Below are positions 7,229 through 14,751 of a DNA stretch of 18,051 nt, in pieces. Location of the stretch: the NCBI GenBank assembly GCA_964496475.1, contig CAZBZS010000049.1, positions 1-18,051 on the forward strand. Reading direction: 5' to 3'. The stretch's first letter is position 1. Each line of letters opens with the position of its first letter. The notes under the pieces are model-generated. The model searched no databases and had not been told where the DNA came from. It saw only the letters and a program-made list of their open reading frames with translations. A program made the translations under genes and the position numbers. This DNA is from JASLPR01 sp964496475. GTDB lineage: Bacteria; Chloroflexota; UBA11872; VXNJ01.

Positions 7229-8728
7229 CTACATAAACCCCGGGGCGGGGGAGAAGTTGATTTCAAGGCCCTGGTTGAGGAGGACCTGGTCGCCGCCGTG
7301 GCGCTCGACCATGGCGCGCTGGGCGGCGAAGGCCTGCTCGTTGACAGCTTCGGGATCGCAGACTTTGCAGAGTTCGGTTTCCAGGCGAGCGACCGTGTCG
7401 GCGTAGGCCGGGTCCTGCCCGAGATCGACCAGCTCGGAGGGGTCGTCTTGCAGGTCGAAGAGGTTGGGCGGGTAGCGGTTGCCAGCGTAGTAGATCAGCT
7501 TGTAGCGGTCGTCTTTGACCATGTAATTGCCGACGGTGGAGAACAGGGCATGGTATTCGCTGAATGTGATGCGGTTCGGGGTGGATTCGCCGGTGGTGAT
7601 GGGCCAGAGGGAGGTTCCGGGCAGGTCGGCGTCTTCTTCCTCCAAGGGTACACCGACGCAATCGAGGACGGACGGGAAGCAGTCGATTAGGCTGACGTTC
7701 TGGTCGGAAACGCGGCCGGCGGGGATGTCGGGCCCGGCGACGATGAAGGGCACACCGACGGAGTCGTCGTACATGCAGGATTTACCCCACATGCCGTAGC
7801 TCCCGAGCATTTCGCCGTGGTCGGACGTGTAGATGATGCGGGTGTTGCGGGCCTGGCCTGACTGTTCGAGGGCTTCCAGCACGCGGTCGACGACACTGGC
7901 TCCCACGGGCTCCAGGACGCGGCCGACCTGGTAGTCCATGAAGGAGATCATGCCGAAGTAGGCGGAGATGGCGTTACGGACGACGCCTTCGTCGACGGGA
8001 GCGTCGCCGAGGGCATAGCGCCATTCGCGGACGTCATCCCAGAAGGGATGGTCGGGCCAGTCGGGACGGTCCCACCGGTGGGGAAGGGGGACGGATTCGT
8101 TGGGGTACATGGACTTGAATTCTTCGGGCAAGATGAAGGCGAAATGGGGATAGGCGAAGGAGACGAAGAGGGCCCAGGGCGCCTCCTCGGCGACACCCTC
8201 CTTGTTGAGCCAGGAGACGGCTTCGTCGCCGACGGCGGTGTCGAAGCGGGTGTAGGGGCACTCGCCGGCGCTCGCTTCGAGGACGTTCTTGACCATGAAG
8301 TCGAGGGGCATGGGGCGCCAGCGCATGCAGCCGAAGATGTCGCCTTTGCCGTCAAGGACGTTCAGGGAAACGCGGGAGTCGGCGAGGCCGTTGTCGTCGG
8401 CGTTGTCGCGGTAGTGAAGCTTCCCGATGGAGGTGACCTGATGGCCGGCGTTGCCGAGGCGATGGCCCCAGGAGGCGGCTTCGTGGCCGATGTAGGGATG
8501 GCCGTTGTCCCAGTTGCCGGTTTCGTGGACGTAGCGTCCGGTGAGGAAGTTGGCGCGGGAGGGTACACAGATGGGGTTGTTGCAGTAGCCGTAGTCAAAG
8601 CGCACACCGGACTCGGCGAGGCGGTCGAGGTTGGGGGTTTTGACCTGCGGATGGCCGTAGCAGCCGGACATGCGGCGGGTGTGCTGGTCGGACATGATGA
8701 CGAGCGCGTTCATGGGTTCGATGGACAT
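7229..8728 (-). CDS. Type I sulfatase (formylglycine-dependent), copy 1
   Basis: A 499-residue sulfatase of the alkaline phosphatase superfamily. It hydrolyses sulfate esters, or possibly related phosphonate/phosphate esters. Key residues: metal ligand Asp14 (MSDQH), the sulfatase signature CVPSR with Cys54, which would be converted to formylglycine, Lys103 and His105 in GKLHYR, the Asp303-His304 pair in SDHGE, and Lys316 in WGK. There is no signal peptide, so the enzyme is probably cytosolic. General architecture resembles choline-sulfatase-like enzymes, but the substrate cannot be assigned. A ~12-residue insertion near 271-284 (EPVGASVVDRVL) is absent from the paralogue at 9968-11440. The ATG at 8728 has AGGGAG six bases upstream. 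No formylglycine-generating enzyme lies in the window. It is divergent from the ABC permease. Confidence 0.93.
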   Translation of the reverse strand: MSIEPMNALVIMSDQHTRRMSGCYGHPQVKTPNLDRLAESGVRFDYGYCNNPICVPSRANFLTGRYVHETGNWDNGHPYIGHEAASWGHRLGNAGHQVTSIGKLHYRDNADDNGLADSRVSLNVLDGKGDIFGCMRWRPMPLDFMVKNVLEASAGECPYTRFDTAVGDEAVSWLNKEGVAEEAPWALFVSFAYPHFAFILPEEFKSMYPNESVPLPHRWDRPDWPDHPFWDDVREWRYALGDAPVDEGVVRNAISAYFGMISFMDYQVGRVLEPVGASVVDRVLEALEQSGQARNTRIIYTSDHGEMLGSYGMWGKSCMYDDSVGVPFIVAGPDIPAGRVSDQNVSLIDCFPSVLDCVGVPLEEEDADLPGTSLWPITTGESTPNRITFSEYHALFSTVGNYMVKDDRYKLIYYAGNRYPPNLFDLQDDPSELVDLGQDPAYADTVARLETELCKVCDPEAVNEQAFAAQRAMVERHGGDQVLLNQGLEINFSPAPGFM

Positions 8729-8882
8729 TGCGGCTCCCTGGCGGATGGCGTCGGACGTGGATCGGAATGATTAATAGTCGGAGGAATATGGTAGCGGTTT
8801 GGCAGGCGGGTTGCCGCGGCCCGCGGCCGTTTTGTTCGTGCCGGAGACGGACAGCCGGATGTGCCGGGAGGATGGGATTGTC

Positions 8883-8888
8883 TATATT
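8883..8888 (+). promoter_or_regulatory. Possible -10 element for the ABC permease
   Basis: TATATT matches the -10 consensus at 5 of 6 positions and stands out in a GC-rich 246-base divergent spacer (8729-8974). No good -35 hexamer is seen 16-18 bases upstream. If used, transcription would begin at about 8895, which favours the internal ATG at 8975 over the ATG at 8891 as the permease start. Confidence 0.3.
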
Positions 8889-8974
8889 AGATGGGTGACC
8901 GGCGCCGGCAGAGGTCGAACTGGAGCAGGCGGCCGGCAGGGACGAATTCTCTTGCTGAATCAGCGGGGGTAACG

Positions 8975-9910
8975 ATGGCAGCGACAGGACAGGTTCGCCG
9001 GCGGCGGCGGACGTTCAATTTTGGACGGCGCGGGGGGCTGGCCGGGTATTTCTTTGTGGCCCCCTCGCTGCTGTTCCTAGCGCTGTTTGTGATATTGCCG
9101 ATCATCGCGGCGTTCTACTACAGCCTGACCGACTACGACTTGATGTCTGCGCCGCGGTTCGCGGGCCTGAAGAATTACGGGAAGCTGTTTGACGACGACC
9201 GCTTCGCGCACGCGATCACGAACACGCTGCTGTTTGCGTTCGGGACGGTGCCGTCGGGGGTAGTGACTTCGCTGGCGCTGGCGGCTCTGATCAACCGACA
9301 AATCCGGGGGATTTACGCGTTCCGGGCGCTGTTTTACATGCCGGTGGTGAGCTCGTTCGTGTCGGTTTCACTGATATGGCTCTGGCTTTACGAACCACAG
9401 TTCGGTTTATTGAACGACATATTCGAGGCGTTTGGCCTACCGCGGATGAAATGGCTGCGGGACGTAGACACTTCGATGCTGTCGATCATCATCATGAGCG
9501 TGTGGAAGAACATGGGACTGAACATGGTGATCTACCTGGCGGGCCTGCAGGGCATCCCGCCGCACCTGTACGAGGCGGCGGATATCGACGGCACCGGCAG
9601 GTTCGCGAAGTTCCGGCACATCACGCTGCCGCTACTGGCGCCGACGACTTTTTTCGTTGTGATCGTTTACTTCATCGGGGCGCTGCAGATGTTCGTGCAG
9701 GTGTGGGTGATGACGGGGGCCGGTACCGATTCTCTGCATACGGGCGGGCCAGTAGACAGTACACTGACGGTGGTGATACTGCTGTATCACACCGGGTTCG
9801 AGTACCTGAAGATGGGGTACGCGGCGGCGATCTCGGTGGCGATGTTCGCGATCATCGCGGTGATTACGATCATCAACGCGCGAGTTCTGAATTACGAAGT
9901 GGGGTACTAG
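8975..9910 (+). CDS. Sugar ABC transporter permease, MalF/UgpA type
   Basis: An inner-membrane permease subunit of a carbohydrate importer. From the ATG at 8975 it is 311 residues, the usual length for the family. A basic N-terminus (RRRRR) precedes six predicted membrane helices, the first being FVAPSLLFLALFVILPIIAA. The cytoplasmic loop that contacts the ATPase carries the EAA motif, EAADIDGTGRFAKFRHITLP. That places it in the CUT1 family (di/oligosaccharides, glycerol phosphate). The ATG at 8975 has GGGGG close upstream; starting at 8891 would add 28 residues not typical of the family. The second permease, binding protein and ATPase that normally accompany it are all missing: the next gene converges from the opposite strand after 57 bases. 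It may work with components encoded elsewhere or be stranded. Confidence 0.9.
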   Translation: MAATGQVRRRRRTFNFGRRGGLAGYFFVAPSLLFLALFVILPIIAAFYYSLTDYDLMSAPRFAGLKNYGKLFDDDRFAHAITNTLLFAFGTVPSGVVTSLALAALINRQIRGIYAFRALFYMPVVSSFVSVSLIWLWLYEPQFGLLNDIFEAFGLPRMKWLRDVDTSMLSIIIMSVWKNMGLNMVIYLAGLQGIPPHLYEAADIDGTGRFAKFRHITLPLLAPTTFFVVIVYFIGALQMFVQVWVMTGAGTDSLHTGGPVDSTLTVVILLYHTGFEYLKMGYAAAISVAMFAIIAVITIINARVLNYEVGY

Positions 9911-9922
9911 GCGGCGCAGCGG

Positions 9923-9938
9923 GCGGCAAGGCCGCTTT
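9923..9938 (+). terminator. Weak terminator-like hairpin between convergent genes
   Basis: GCGGC (9923-9927) and GCCGC (9931-9935) can pair around a three-base loop, followed by TTT. It lies in the 57-base gap between the permease and the convergent sulfatase. The stem is short and the T-run minimal, so support is mainly positional. Confidence 0.25.
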
Positions 9939-9967
9939 CGCCTAGAAGGCATACGCGGACATCGGGG

Positions 9968-11440
9968 CTAGAAAACGACGCCGTCGTCGTAGAACTCTTT
10001 TGGAGTAGGGGTAGCGCCGATCTTTGGTCCTTCGGCGATGACAGCTGCTTCGCCGCCGTACTTCTCGAGCAGGACGCGCTGGTCGGCGAAGGCGCGGTCG
10101 TTGACGGCTTCAGGATCGCATATCTCGCGCAGTTCGGCCTCAAGCCGGGCCCGGGTTTCGGAGTGAGCGGGATCGCGGCCCAGATCGTTTAGCTCGGTCG
10201 GGTCCTCTTGCAGATCGAATAGCTGCGGCGGGTAGTTGCCGGCGTAGTAGACGAACTTGTAGCGGTCGTCCTTGACCATGAAATTGCCGGTGGAGGAGCG
10301 GGCGGCGTGGTATTCGCTGAAAACGATGCGCTCCGGGTTGGATTCGCCGCGTGCGATGGGCCAGAGGGAGGTTCCGGGTAGGTTTGCGTCGGCGTCGGCC
10401 AGGAGAACACCGGCGCAATCGAGGACGGTGGGGAAGATGTCGATCCAGGAGATATTGGCGTCGCAGGTCGTCCCGACGGGCAGGTCGGGTCCGGCCATGA
10501 TGTGGGGGATGGCGACGGAATCTTCGTACATGCACATCTTGCCCCAGAGGCCGTAGCCGCCGAGCATTTCGCCGTGGTCGGTGGTGTAGATGATGCGGGT
10601 GTTGCCGGCCTGGCCGGAGGCTTCGAGGGCGTCCAGGACCTTGCCTAGATTGTCGTCCATGAAGGAAATCAGGCCGTAGTAGGCGGAGATGGAACGGCGG
10701 ATTTCGGCTTCGTCCATCTGGCCGCCGGGCGCGCGCCAGGGCCGGACTTCATTCCAGTAAGAATGGTCGGGCCAGTCGGCTTCGCGCCAGTTGATGGGCA
10801 TGTCGATGGAGTCTTCGGGATAGAGGGCGTAGAAGTCTTCGGGGGCGACAAGCGGTGGGTGGGGGCAGCCGACGGAGACCCAAAGGCACCAGGGCTTGTC
10901 GTGGCCGGAGGATTCGTTCTGGAGCCACTTGACGGATTCGGCGGTGACGGCGCGGTCGAAGCGGGTGTAGTGGGACTCGCCGGGGCCGGGTGGAAGCGGC
11001 CGGCCGCCGACGTTTGTCTGCCGCCGCCAACGCATGCTGCCGAAGTAGTCGCCCTTGCCTTCGAAGACATTCATGGCTACGCGTGAATCGGGGAGCCCGT
11101 TGGGGTCGTCGAGGTAGCGATAGTGGAGCTTGCCGATGGTCGTGAGTTGATGGCCTGCGCCGGCCAGGCGGTGGCCGAAGCCCTCGGCTTCGTGGCCGGT
11201 ATAGGGATGGGCGTTGTCCCAGTTGCCGGTGTCGTGGGTGTAACGGCCGGTGATGAAGTTGGCCCGCGAAGGCACGCAGATGGGGTGGTTGACGTAGGCG
11301 TTGTTGAAGCGGACGCCGCGCTCGGCGAGACGGTCGAGGTTGGGGGTCTGGACGAGAGGATGGCCGTAGCAGCCGGTCATGCGGCGGGTGTGCTCGTCGG
11401 ACATGAGGATAAGTAGGTTCATGGGTTCTGACGGTGGCAC
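9968..11440 (-). CDS. Type I sulfatase (formylglycine-dependent), copy 2
   Basis: A 490-residue paralogue of the sulfatase at 7229-8728, roughly 60-65% identical in the N-terminal part by eye. Conserved residues: Asp15 in MSDEH, CVPSR with Cys55 (the formylglycine site), Lys104 and His106 in GKLHYR, Asp288-His289 in TDHGE, and Lys301 in WGK. All expected catalytic positions are intact. No signal peptide is seen, so it is probably cytosolic. Differences from copy 1 cluster around 140-160 (a QTNVGGRPLPPGPGE segment) and at the C-terminus, which may reflect a different substrate. The start is GTG at 11440 with GAGAG upstream, matching the position of the copy 1 ATG. An ATG at 11422 is the alternative. 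A strong palindrome lies 44 bases upstream of the start. Confidence 0.93.
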   Translation of the reverse strand: MPPSEPMNLLILMSDEHTRRMTGCYGHPLVQTPNLDRLAERGVRFNNAYVNHPICVPSRANFITGRYTHDTGNWDNAHPYTGHEAEGFGHRLAGAGHQLTTIGKLHYRYLDDPNGLPDSRVAMNVFEGKGDYFGSMRWRRQTNVGGRPLPPGPGESHYTRFDRAVTAESVKWLQNESSGHDKPWCLWVSVGCPHPPLVAPEDFYALYPEDSIDMPINWREADWPDHSYWNEVRPWRAPGGQMDEAEIRRSISAYYGLISFMDDNLGKVLDALEASGQAGNTRIIYTTDHGEMLGGYGLWGKMCMYEDSVAIPHIMAGPDLPVGTTCDANISWIDIFPTVLDCAGVLLADADANLPGTSLWPIARGESNPERIVFSEYHAARSSTGNFMVKDDRYKFVYYAGNYPPQLFDLQEDPTELNDLGRDPAHSETRARLEAELREICDPEAVNDRAFADQRVLLEKYGGEAAVIAEGPKIGATPTPKEFYDDGVVF

Positions 11441-11483
11441 GGCTGCTCTCTTTCGATTGCGGGCACTTGAGGAAGCTGTCGTG

Positions 11484-11519
11484 AAATTGTCCCGGCCTGC
11501 ACGCAGGCCGGGACAATTT
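11484..11519. terminator. Perfect 17-base-arm palindrome, probable terminator
   Basis: The arm 11484-11500 (AAATTGTCCCGGCCTGC) is followed two bases later by its exact complement at 11503-11519. RNA from either strand would fold into a long GC-rich hairpin with A/T ends, so it could work in both directions. It lies between the end of the broken hydrolase gene (minus-strand stop near 11565) and the sulfatase start, which fits a terminator for the hydrolase transcript. The terminal T-run is only three bases, so a repeat element or protein-binding site is also possible. Confidence 0.5.
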
Positions 11520-11564
11520 GGTGTGAGGGGAGACTAGCGGATTGGAGCGGGCGGCGTTGCGCGG

Positions 11565-11757
11565 TTAGTGGGAGTTGGAAGCGAGCCACTGGCGGAGGGT
11601 GTCCAGAAGGGGCTTGCGGGCGTGACGCTCGCGCCAGGGATGGTGGCCCGCAGCGGGGGAGCCCGGTGTACTGGAGGTGGTGGATGTGGCGCCGCAGCGT
11701 GTCGCAGGTGGCGGGGCCGGTGTGGGGATAGTTGTTGCCGTGGAGCATGAGGGCCGG
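11565..11757 (-). pseudogene. C-terminal end of an interrupted alpha/beta hydrolase gene
   Basis: On the minus strand one frame reads PALMLHGNNYPHTGPATCDT and LRRHIHHLQYTG. At about 11650-11670 it must shift frame to continue as GHHPWRERHARKPLLDTLRQ and WLASNSH, then stop. Together these are the end of an alpha/beta hydrolase: the strand with the acid residue (normally HGDxDP, here HGNNYP, so the expected Asp is altered) and the catalytic-His loop GHHPWRERH. Its N-terminal partner is at 13391-13973. Joined at SSI and PALMLHG they would give one ordinary hydrolase of ~270 residues. AT-richer DNA with a transporter gene separates them. The codon bias up to about 11760 is that of the host region. 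Confidence 0.7.
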
Positions 11758-11760
11758 GGT

Positions 11761-13390
11761 GGTTGCTGTAGCTTCTCCAATTGCGGCGCTTTGGTCCACA
11801 CTAATTAATGGCGAAAATGCAGCTAGCGAGGCAGATAGTAGAAGCGCCACAAGATGTAGTCAGATAGCCGGATTTGCATCACGATGTTTAGGTTTGATTT
11901 CGTCATTCCCTAACGCCAACGCCTTAACACCAACGGAGGTTGTTCATGCTGTTTCCATTTGTACGTCGCGAGCGTGATTTAGCAGTCGGTAGATGAGTGG
12001 AAATGTTCCCGCTGTCGCGCCTGAGACAATCCAAAAAAGAAGCCCTGCTTGGTTGTCTATCAATGTCCCAGCTAGCAAGGACCCCATCATAAAACCGATG
12101 CTCCAAGTCATGCTTCCCAAGCCAATAACTCGACCATGGATCGAGGGGCGCATGACTTCTCTAGCAATTGTCGGAGTTACTGTGTCCTTAATTCCCACAC
12201 CTAAGCGTCCAGCAATCCCTGCCAGATATATGGCAGTTAGCACAGCTGGAAAAATTGCTAGGGTTCCTGCTGCAATAACAACAATAATTGCTCCAGCCAT
12301 AATTGGCAGCCAGACGCCCTTTGCATCCGCCAGGCGGCCTAATAGCGGTTGGACAATCAGGGCCACCGCCGCACTGACTAGTCCGTATCCAGCTACTAGG
12401 ACCTCGCTTTCCGATGCTGTGAATAAAAGCAACGGTAGAGCTACGGAGGATGCCCCAAGTAGGATCGTTGGCAGTCCGGTCAGCCCAAGAAACGCCAGCA
12501 ACCCTCGCTCATGAAATAATTGTGAAAATGTCAGCTTTGCCGGTTTGAGTTCGTCGCTCGTACCGGTATCTAGATGCGCTGTGTGCTCCGGGAGCTTTGG
12601 AACAGTAATCCATATTAGGATAAATCCTATTACGGCTGTTATTACTCCTAATATGCCGATTGGTACGAAGCCTCGATCCTCGACGAGGACGATTGCAACG
12701 CCGCTTCCAATTATTGCGGCTACCTCCATAAAGCTGAACCAGAAGCCCATAAGCGTAGCCGTACGATTTTTCGGCAATGACTGGATTAAATAACTCTGAA
12801 ATCCCGTGTCGCTCCAGCCCCACCCCAAGCCGAAAATTGAGAGTATTACAAACAGGGCCGGTATAGATGTGGTAAGAAATGCGCCCGCTAGGAACACGCG
12901 TGCAAACAGGCCGATTAAGTATGAGCGTCTATGGCCAAATGCATCGGCGACTATGCCACCGAGAAGAGATCCCACTGCTGTCCAAAATACGGAGACGCTG
13001 AATAATGCTCCTGTAAGTTGAGCATCACCTCCGACTTTGATTACCACGTACACTGGTAGAAGGACGCGTATTGGTTCGAAGCTGAGGCTCATGACGCCAA
13101 TGGATGAGAACCAGGCAATTATGCGTCTAGACATTCCTCCTCGTGCGGTATCCATAGCTGCAAATAGATCATCAGCCAATTGCGAATTCAATCGAGGATA
13201 AATGCATCAGGTTGGCAGGCGCAGCTGCAATGGCTTGATAAATCGACAGGAAAAACAATCGATGCAAACCACTTTTGAATCATCCATCTAGGCATACGTC
13301 GTCTCCCGATATAGATCGTTGTGACTAAGATCTATTCACCTATTGTAAATATTTAGTTGGTTTGCGAGGCCGTTCATATATCGCTATCAG
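11761..13390. mobile_element. AT-richer inserted segment carrying an MFS transporter gene
   Basis: About 1.63 kb of DNA, less GC-rich than its surroundings and without the plus-strand G-bias, separates the two halves of an alpha/beta hydrolase gene. It carries the transporter at 11944-13191 plus ~180 bases of non-coding DNA on its left and ~200 on its right. I found no transposase, integrase, clear terminal inverted repeat or target duplication at the approximate ends, so the mechanism is unknown and the boundaries are good to about ten bases. The flanks 11761-11943 and 13192-13390 show no further gene. The insertion is inferred from the continuity of the split gene and the composition change. 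Confidence 0.6.
11944..13191 (-). CDS. Major facilitator superfamily transporter
   Basis: A 415-residue inner-membrane transporter with about twelve hydrophobic helices in two halves, joined by a hydrophilic loop (~200-225). Motif A of the superfamily is present after helix 2 as GGIVADAFGHRRS, with a weaker copy in the second half (GRLADAKG). It resembles drug or small-solute efflux carriers, but the substrate cannot be predicted. Codon use (many A/T third positions) differs sharply from every neighbour, so it is probably a recent arrival. The start is uncertain. The longest reading begins with TTG at 13191 without a good ribosome site. ATG at 13155 or 13134 would also precede the first helix; the latter has GAGGAGGA abutting it. 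It lies inside an interrupted hydrolase gene, on the same strand. Confidence 0.88.
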   Translation of the reverse strand: MNSQLADDLFAAMDTARGGMSRRIIAWFSSIGVMSLSFEPIRVLLPVYVVIKVGGDAQLTGALFSVSVFWTAVGSLLGGIVADAFGHRRSYLIGLFARVFLAGAFLTTSIPALFVILSIFGLGWGWSDTGFQSYLIQSLPKNRTATLMGFWFSFMEVAAIIGSGVAIVLVEDRGFVPIGILGVITAVIGFILIWITVPKLPEHTAHLDTGTSDELKPAKLTFSQLFHERGLLAFLGLTGLPTILLGASSVALPLLLFTASESEVLVAGYGLVSAAVALIVQPLLGRLADAKGVWLPIMAGAIIVVIAAGTLAIFPAVLTAIYLAGIAGRLGVGIKDTVTPTIAREVMRPSIHGRVIGLGSMTWSIGFMMGSLLAGTLIDNQAGLLFWIVSGATAGTFPLIYRLLNHARDVQMETA

Positions 13391-13973
13391 GATGGAAGAG
13401 AAGGCGGCCGGCTCGATACCGCTCTCCTGCAAGCGGAGGACGTCGGTCCAGGTTTCGTTGAAACCGGATTCGTGGGGGCCAGGGGGTGGCGGCGCGGGGA
13501 AGCGGATCGAAGGAATCGAGGCGACTGTAAGTCTTGCCGAACTCGGCGAAGAGCAGGTCGCAAGCTGTCTGGTCGGTCGCTGCATTGAGTTGCCGGTCGA
13601 CGGCGTTCCGATAGGCGGCACGGGCTTCCAGGTCGTAGGTTCCGCAGCCGATGAGGGTGAGCGACCTGACGCGGTGTGGGTGGCGGGCGGCAAAGGAGAG
13701 GGCGAGCATGGCGCCCAAGGAATGGCAAATGAGAACGGCGGGATCGGGCGCGACGGCTGTGAGGTCGTCGACGTGCTGCTTGACGGTGAGGGGGATGGAG
13801 CCGGCGCGGCGCTGGAGGGGGTCGATGACGTGGAAGTCGGATGCGAGGTCGCGGGCGAGATCGGCGACGGAGCCTGGAGCGCCGGGTCCGCTATAGAGCA
13901 GGACGACGGTGGTGGAACCGGCATCACCGTAGGTGCGGATCTGTATGGGTTCGAGTTCTATTGGGGTCTCAAT
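13391..13973 (-). pseudogene. N-terminal part of an interrupted alpha/beta hydrolase gene
   Basis: The minus-strand frame reads IETPIELEPIQIRTYGDAG at the N-terminus, then YSGPGAPGS, where relatives have HGGPG. It continues as ICHSLGAMLALSFAARHPHR (nucleophile elbow, Ser in HSLGA) and LTLIGCGTYDLEARAAYRNA. Near 13480-13500 a frameshift is needed to continue as ESGFNETWTDVLRLQESGIE and PAAFSSI. There the similarity stops and AT-richer DNA begins. The natural start codon appears lost: where ATG is expected before GAGACC the sequence is ATT (13971-13973), and TAG lies upstream in frame. Three independent defects (start, frameshift, interruption) make it a pseudogene. The rest of the gene is at 11565-11757. 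The tRNA-Gln gene lies ~70 bases upstream. Confidence 0.75.
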
Positions 13974-14040
13974 CGCCGGCCTGCCGCTGGGGGTTGGACG
14001 CCCTATTGCGGAAGGTACCTAGTCAGGCCGGCGAATGCGG

Positions 14041-14111
14041 CTGGGGTAGAAGGATTCGAACCCTCGCTACTTGGGCCAGAACCAAGCGTCCTACCACTAG
14101 ACCATACCCCA
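14041..14111 (-). tRNA. tRNA-Gln (anticodon CTG)
   Basis: Read on the minus strand, the 71-base gene folds as a full cloverleaf. The acceptor TGGGGTA pairs with TACCCCA, followed by discriminator G. The D arm is GTC/GAC around TAGTGGTAG. The anticodon stem CTTGG/CCAAG encloses TTCTGGC, giving anticodon CTG, which reads CAG. The T arm GAGGG/CCTTC encloses TTCGAAT. The acceptor end and discriminator are as in bacterial tRNA-Gln. The following bases are CCG, so the CCA tail is not encoded and must be added by nucleotidyltransferase. Confidence 0.95.
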
Positions 14112-14214
14112 ATAGGTTTTCGGGAGAATCTTACACAAGGCAGGTAGCGGGCGGGCCGGGGGAGGCGCGGGAGCGAGTTCGCGAAGTGATCTGGATAGAG
14201 CGACCGGGCTGAGT

Positions 14215-14578
14215 ATGGCCGAACGCCGGATCCGGATCGCGGCCGGCATCTACACCTGGGAGGTGATTGTTGATTAAGAGTCGATCAGGCCGAACCGGGG
14301 GCGAGTTGCAACCGGAATTGATGTTGGGACGGGGGGCGGCTGTGGAAGCGATGGAGGTGGCCTCCGGCCTGCGCCGGTTCCGGATAGCTGTCCGGGAATA
14401 GACGCTTGACCCGCCGGTGCGGGCTCTGCTGGTGCGCAGGGGACGGCGGCTATGGGTGGGGGTGACGCGCGATCTGCATGAGGCGGCGCGGCGGGTGGCG
14501 CTGCTGGAGATCGTGCGGGAGCTGGACGCGGATTCTTACGTGCTGATTCACCTGGTGGCGGAGCCGCCGCGGGGGTGA
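14215..14578 (+). pseudogene. Small unidentified gene broken by a frameshift and an amber codon
   Basis: Three pieces read like one short protein. From ATG 14215 the frame gives MAERRIRIAAGIYTWEVIVD and stops at 14275-14277. A second frame, opening at TTG 14270 with GGGAGGTGA upstream, reads LIKSRSGRTGGELQPELML through EVASGLRRFRIAVRE to TAG 14399-14401. After that TAG the same frame continues as VRALLVRRGRRLWVGVTRDL and ends YVLIHLVAEPPRG at TGA 14576-14578. The joined product would be about 120 residues, basic and helical, of a family I do not recognise. G-ending codon bias continues across the TAG, which supports a former single gene. Alternatively the parts are two or three short translationally coupled peptides. 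Confidence 0.4.
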
Positions 14579-14751
14579 GGGGAGGCGCGCGTCGGGTGGT
14601 GGTTGATTGACGTAGTTTGGGGCTGCTGTCGGCGTGGGAGTGAGCTGTTGCGGATAGCGAAGGGATTTGTGATGGAGGGTCCGGCCGGGGGTCGGGGCCG
14701 GCCGGCGCGGGTGAACTGGCGGAATGGGCACCCGGTGGGCGAAGATGGGCC

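Noticed and set aside
11755..13395. Target-site duplication or terminal inverted repeats at the ends of the island
   Set aside because: I compared about 20 bases at each approximate junction and found no convincing duplicated or inverted match, so none is claimed.
14041..14111. tRNA-Gln as the integration site of the MFS island
   Set aside because: The island lies about 650 bases away inside another gene, and no duplicate of the tRNA 3' end was seen at its ends.
14399..14401. Amber codon reassignment or suppression
   Set aside because: TAG is used as the ordinary terminator of several intact genes here (copA, the 6330 gene, the permease, gltX), and the nearby tRNA-Gln has anticodon CTG, which reads CAG and not TAG.
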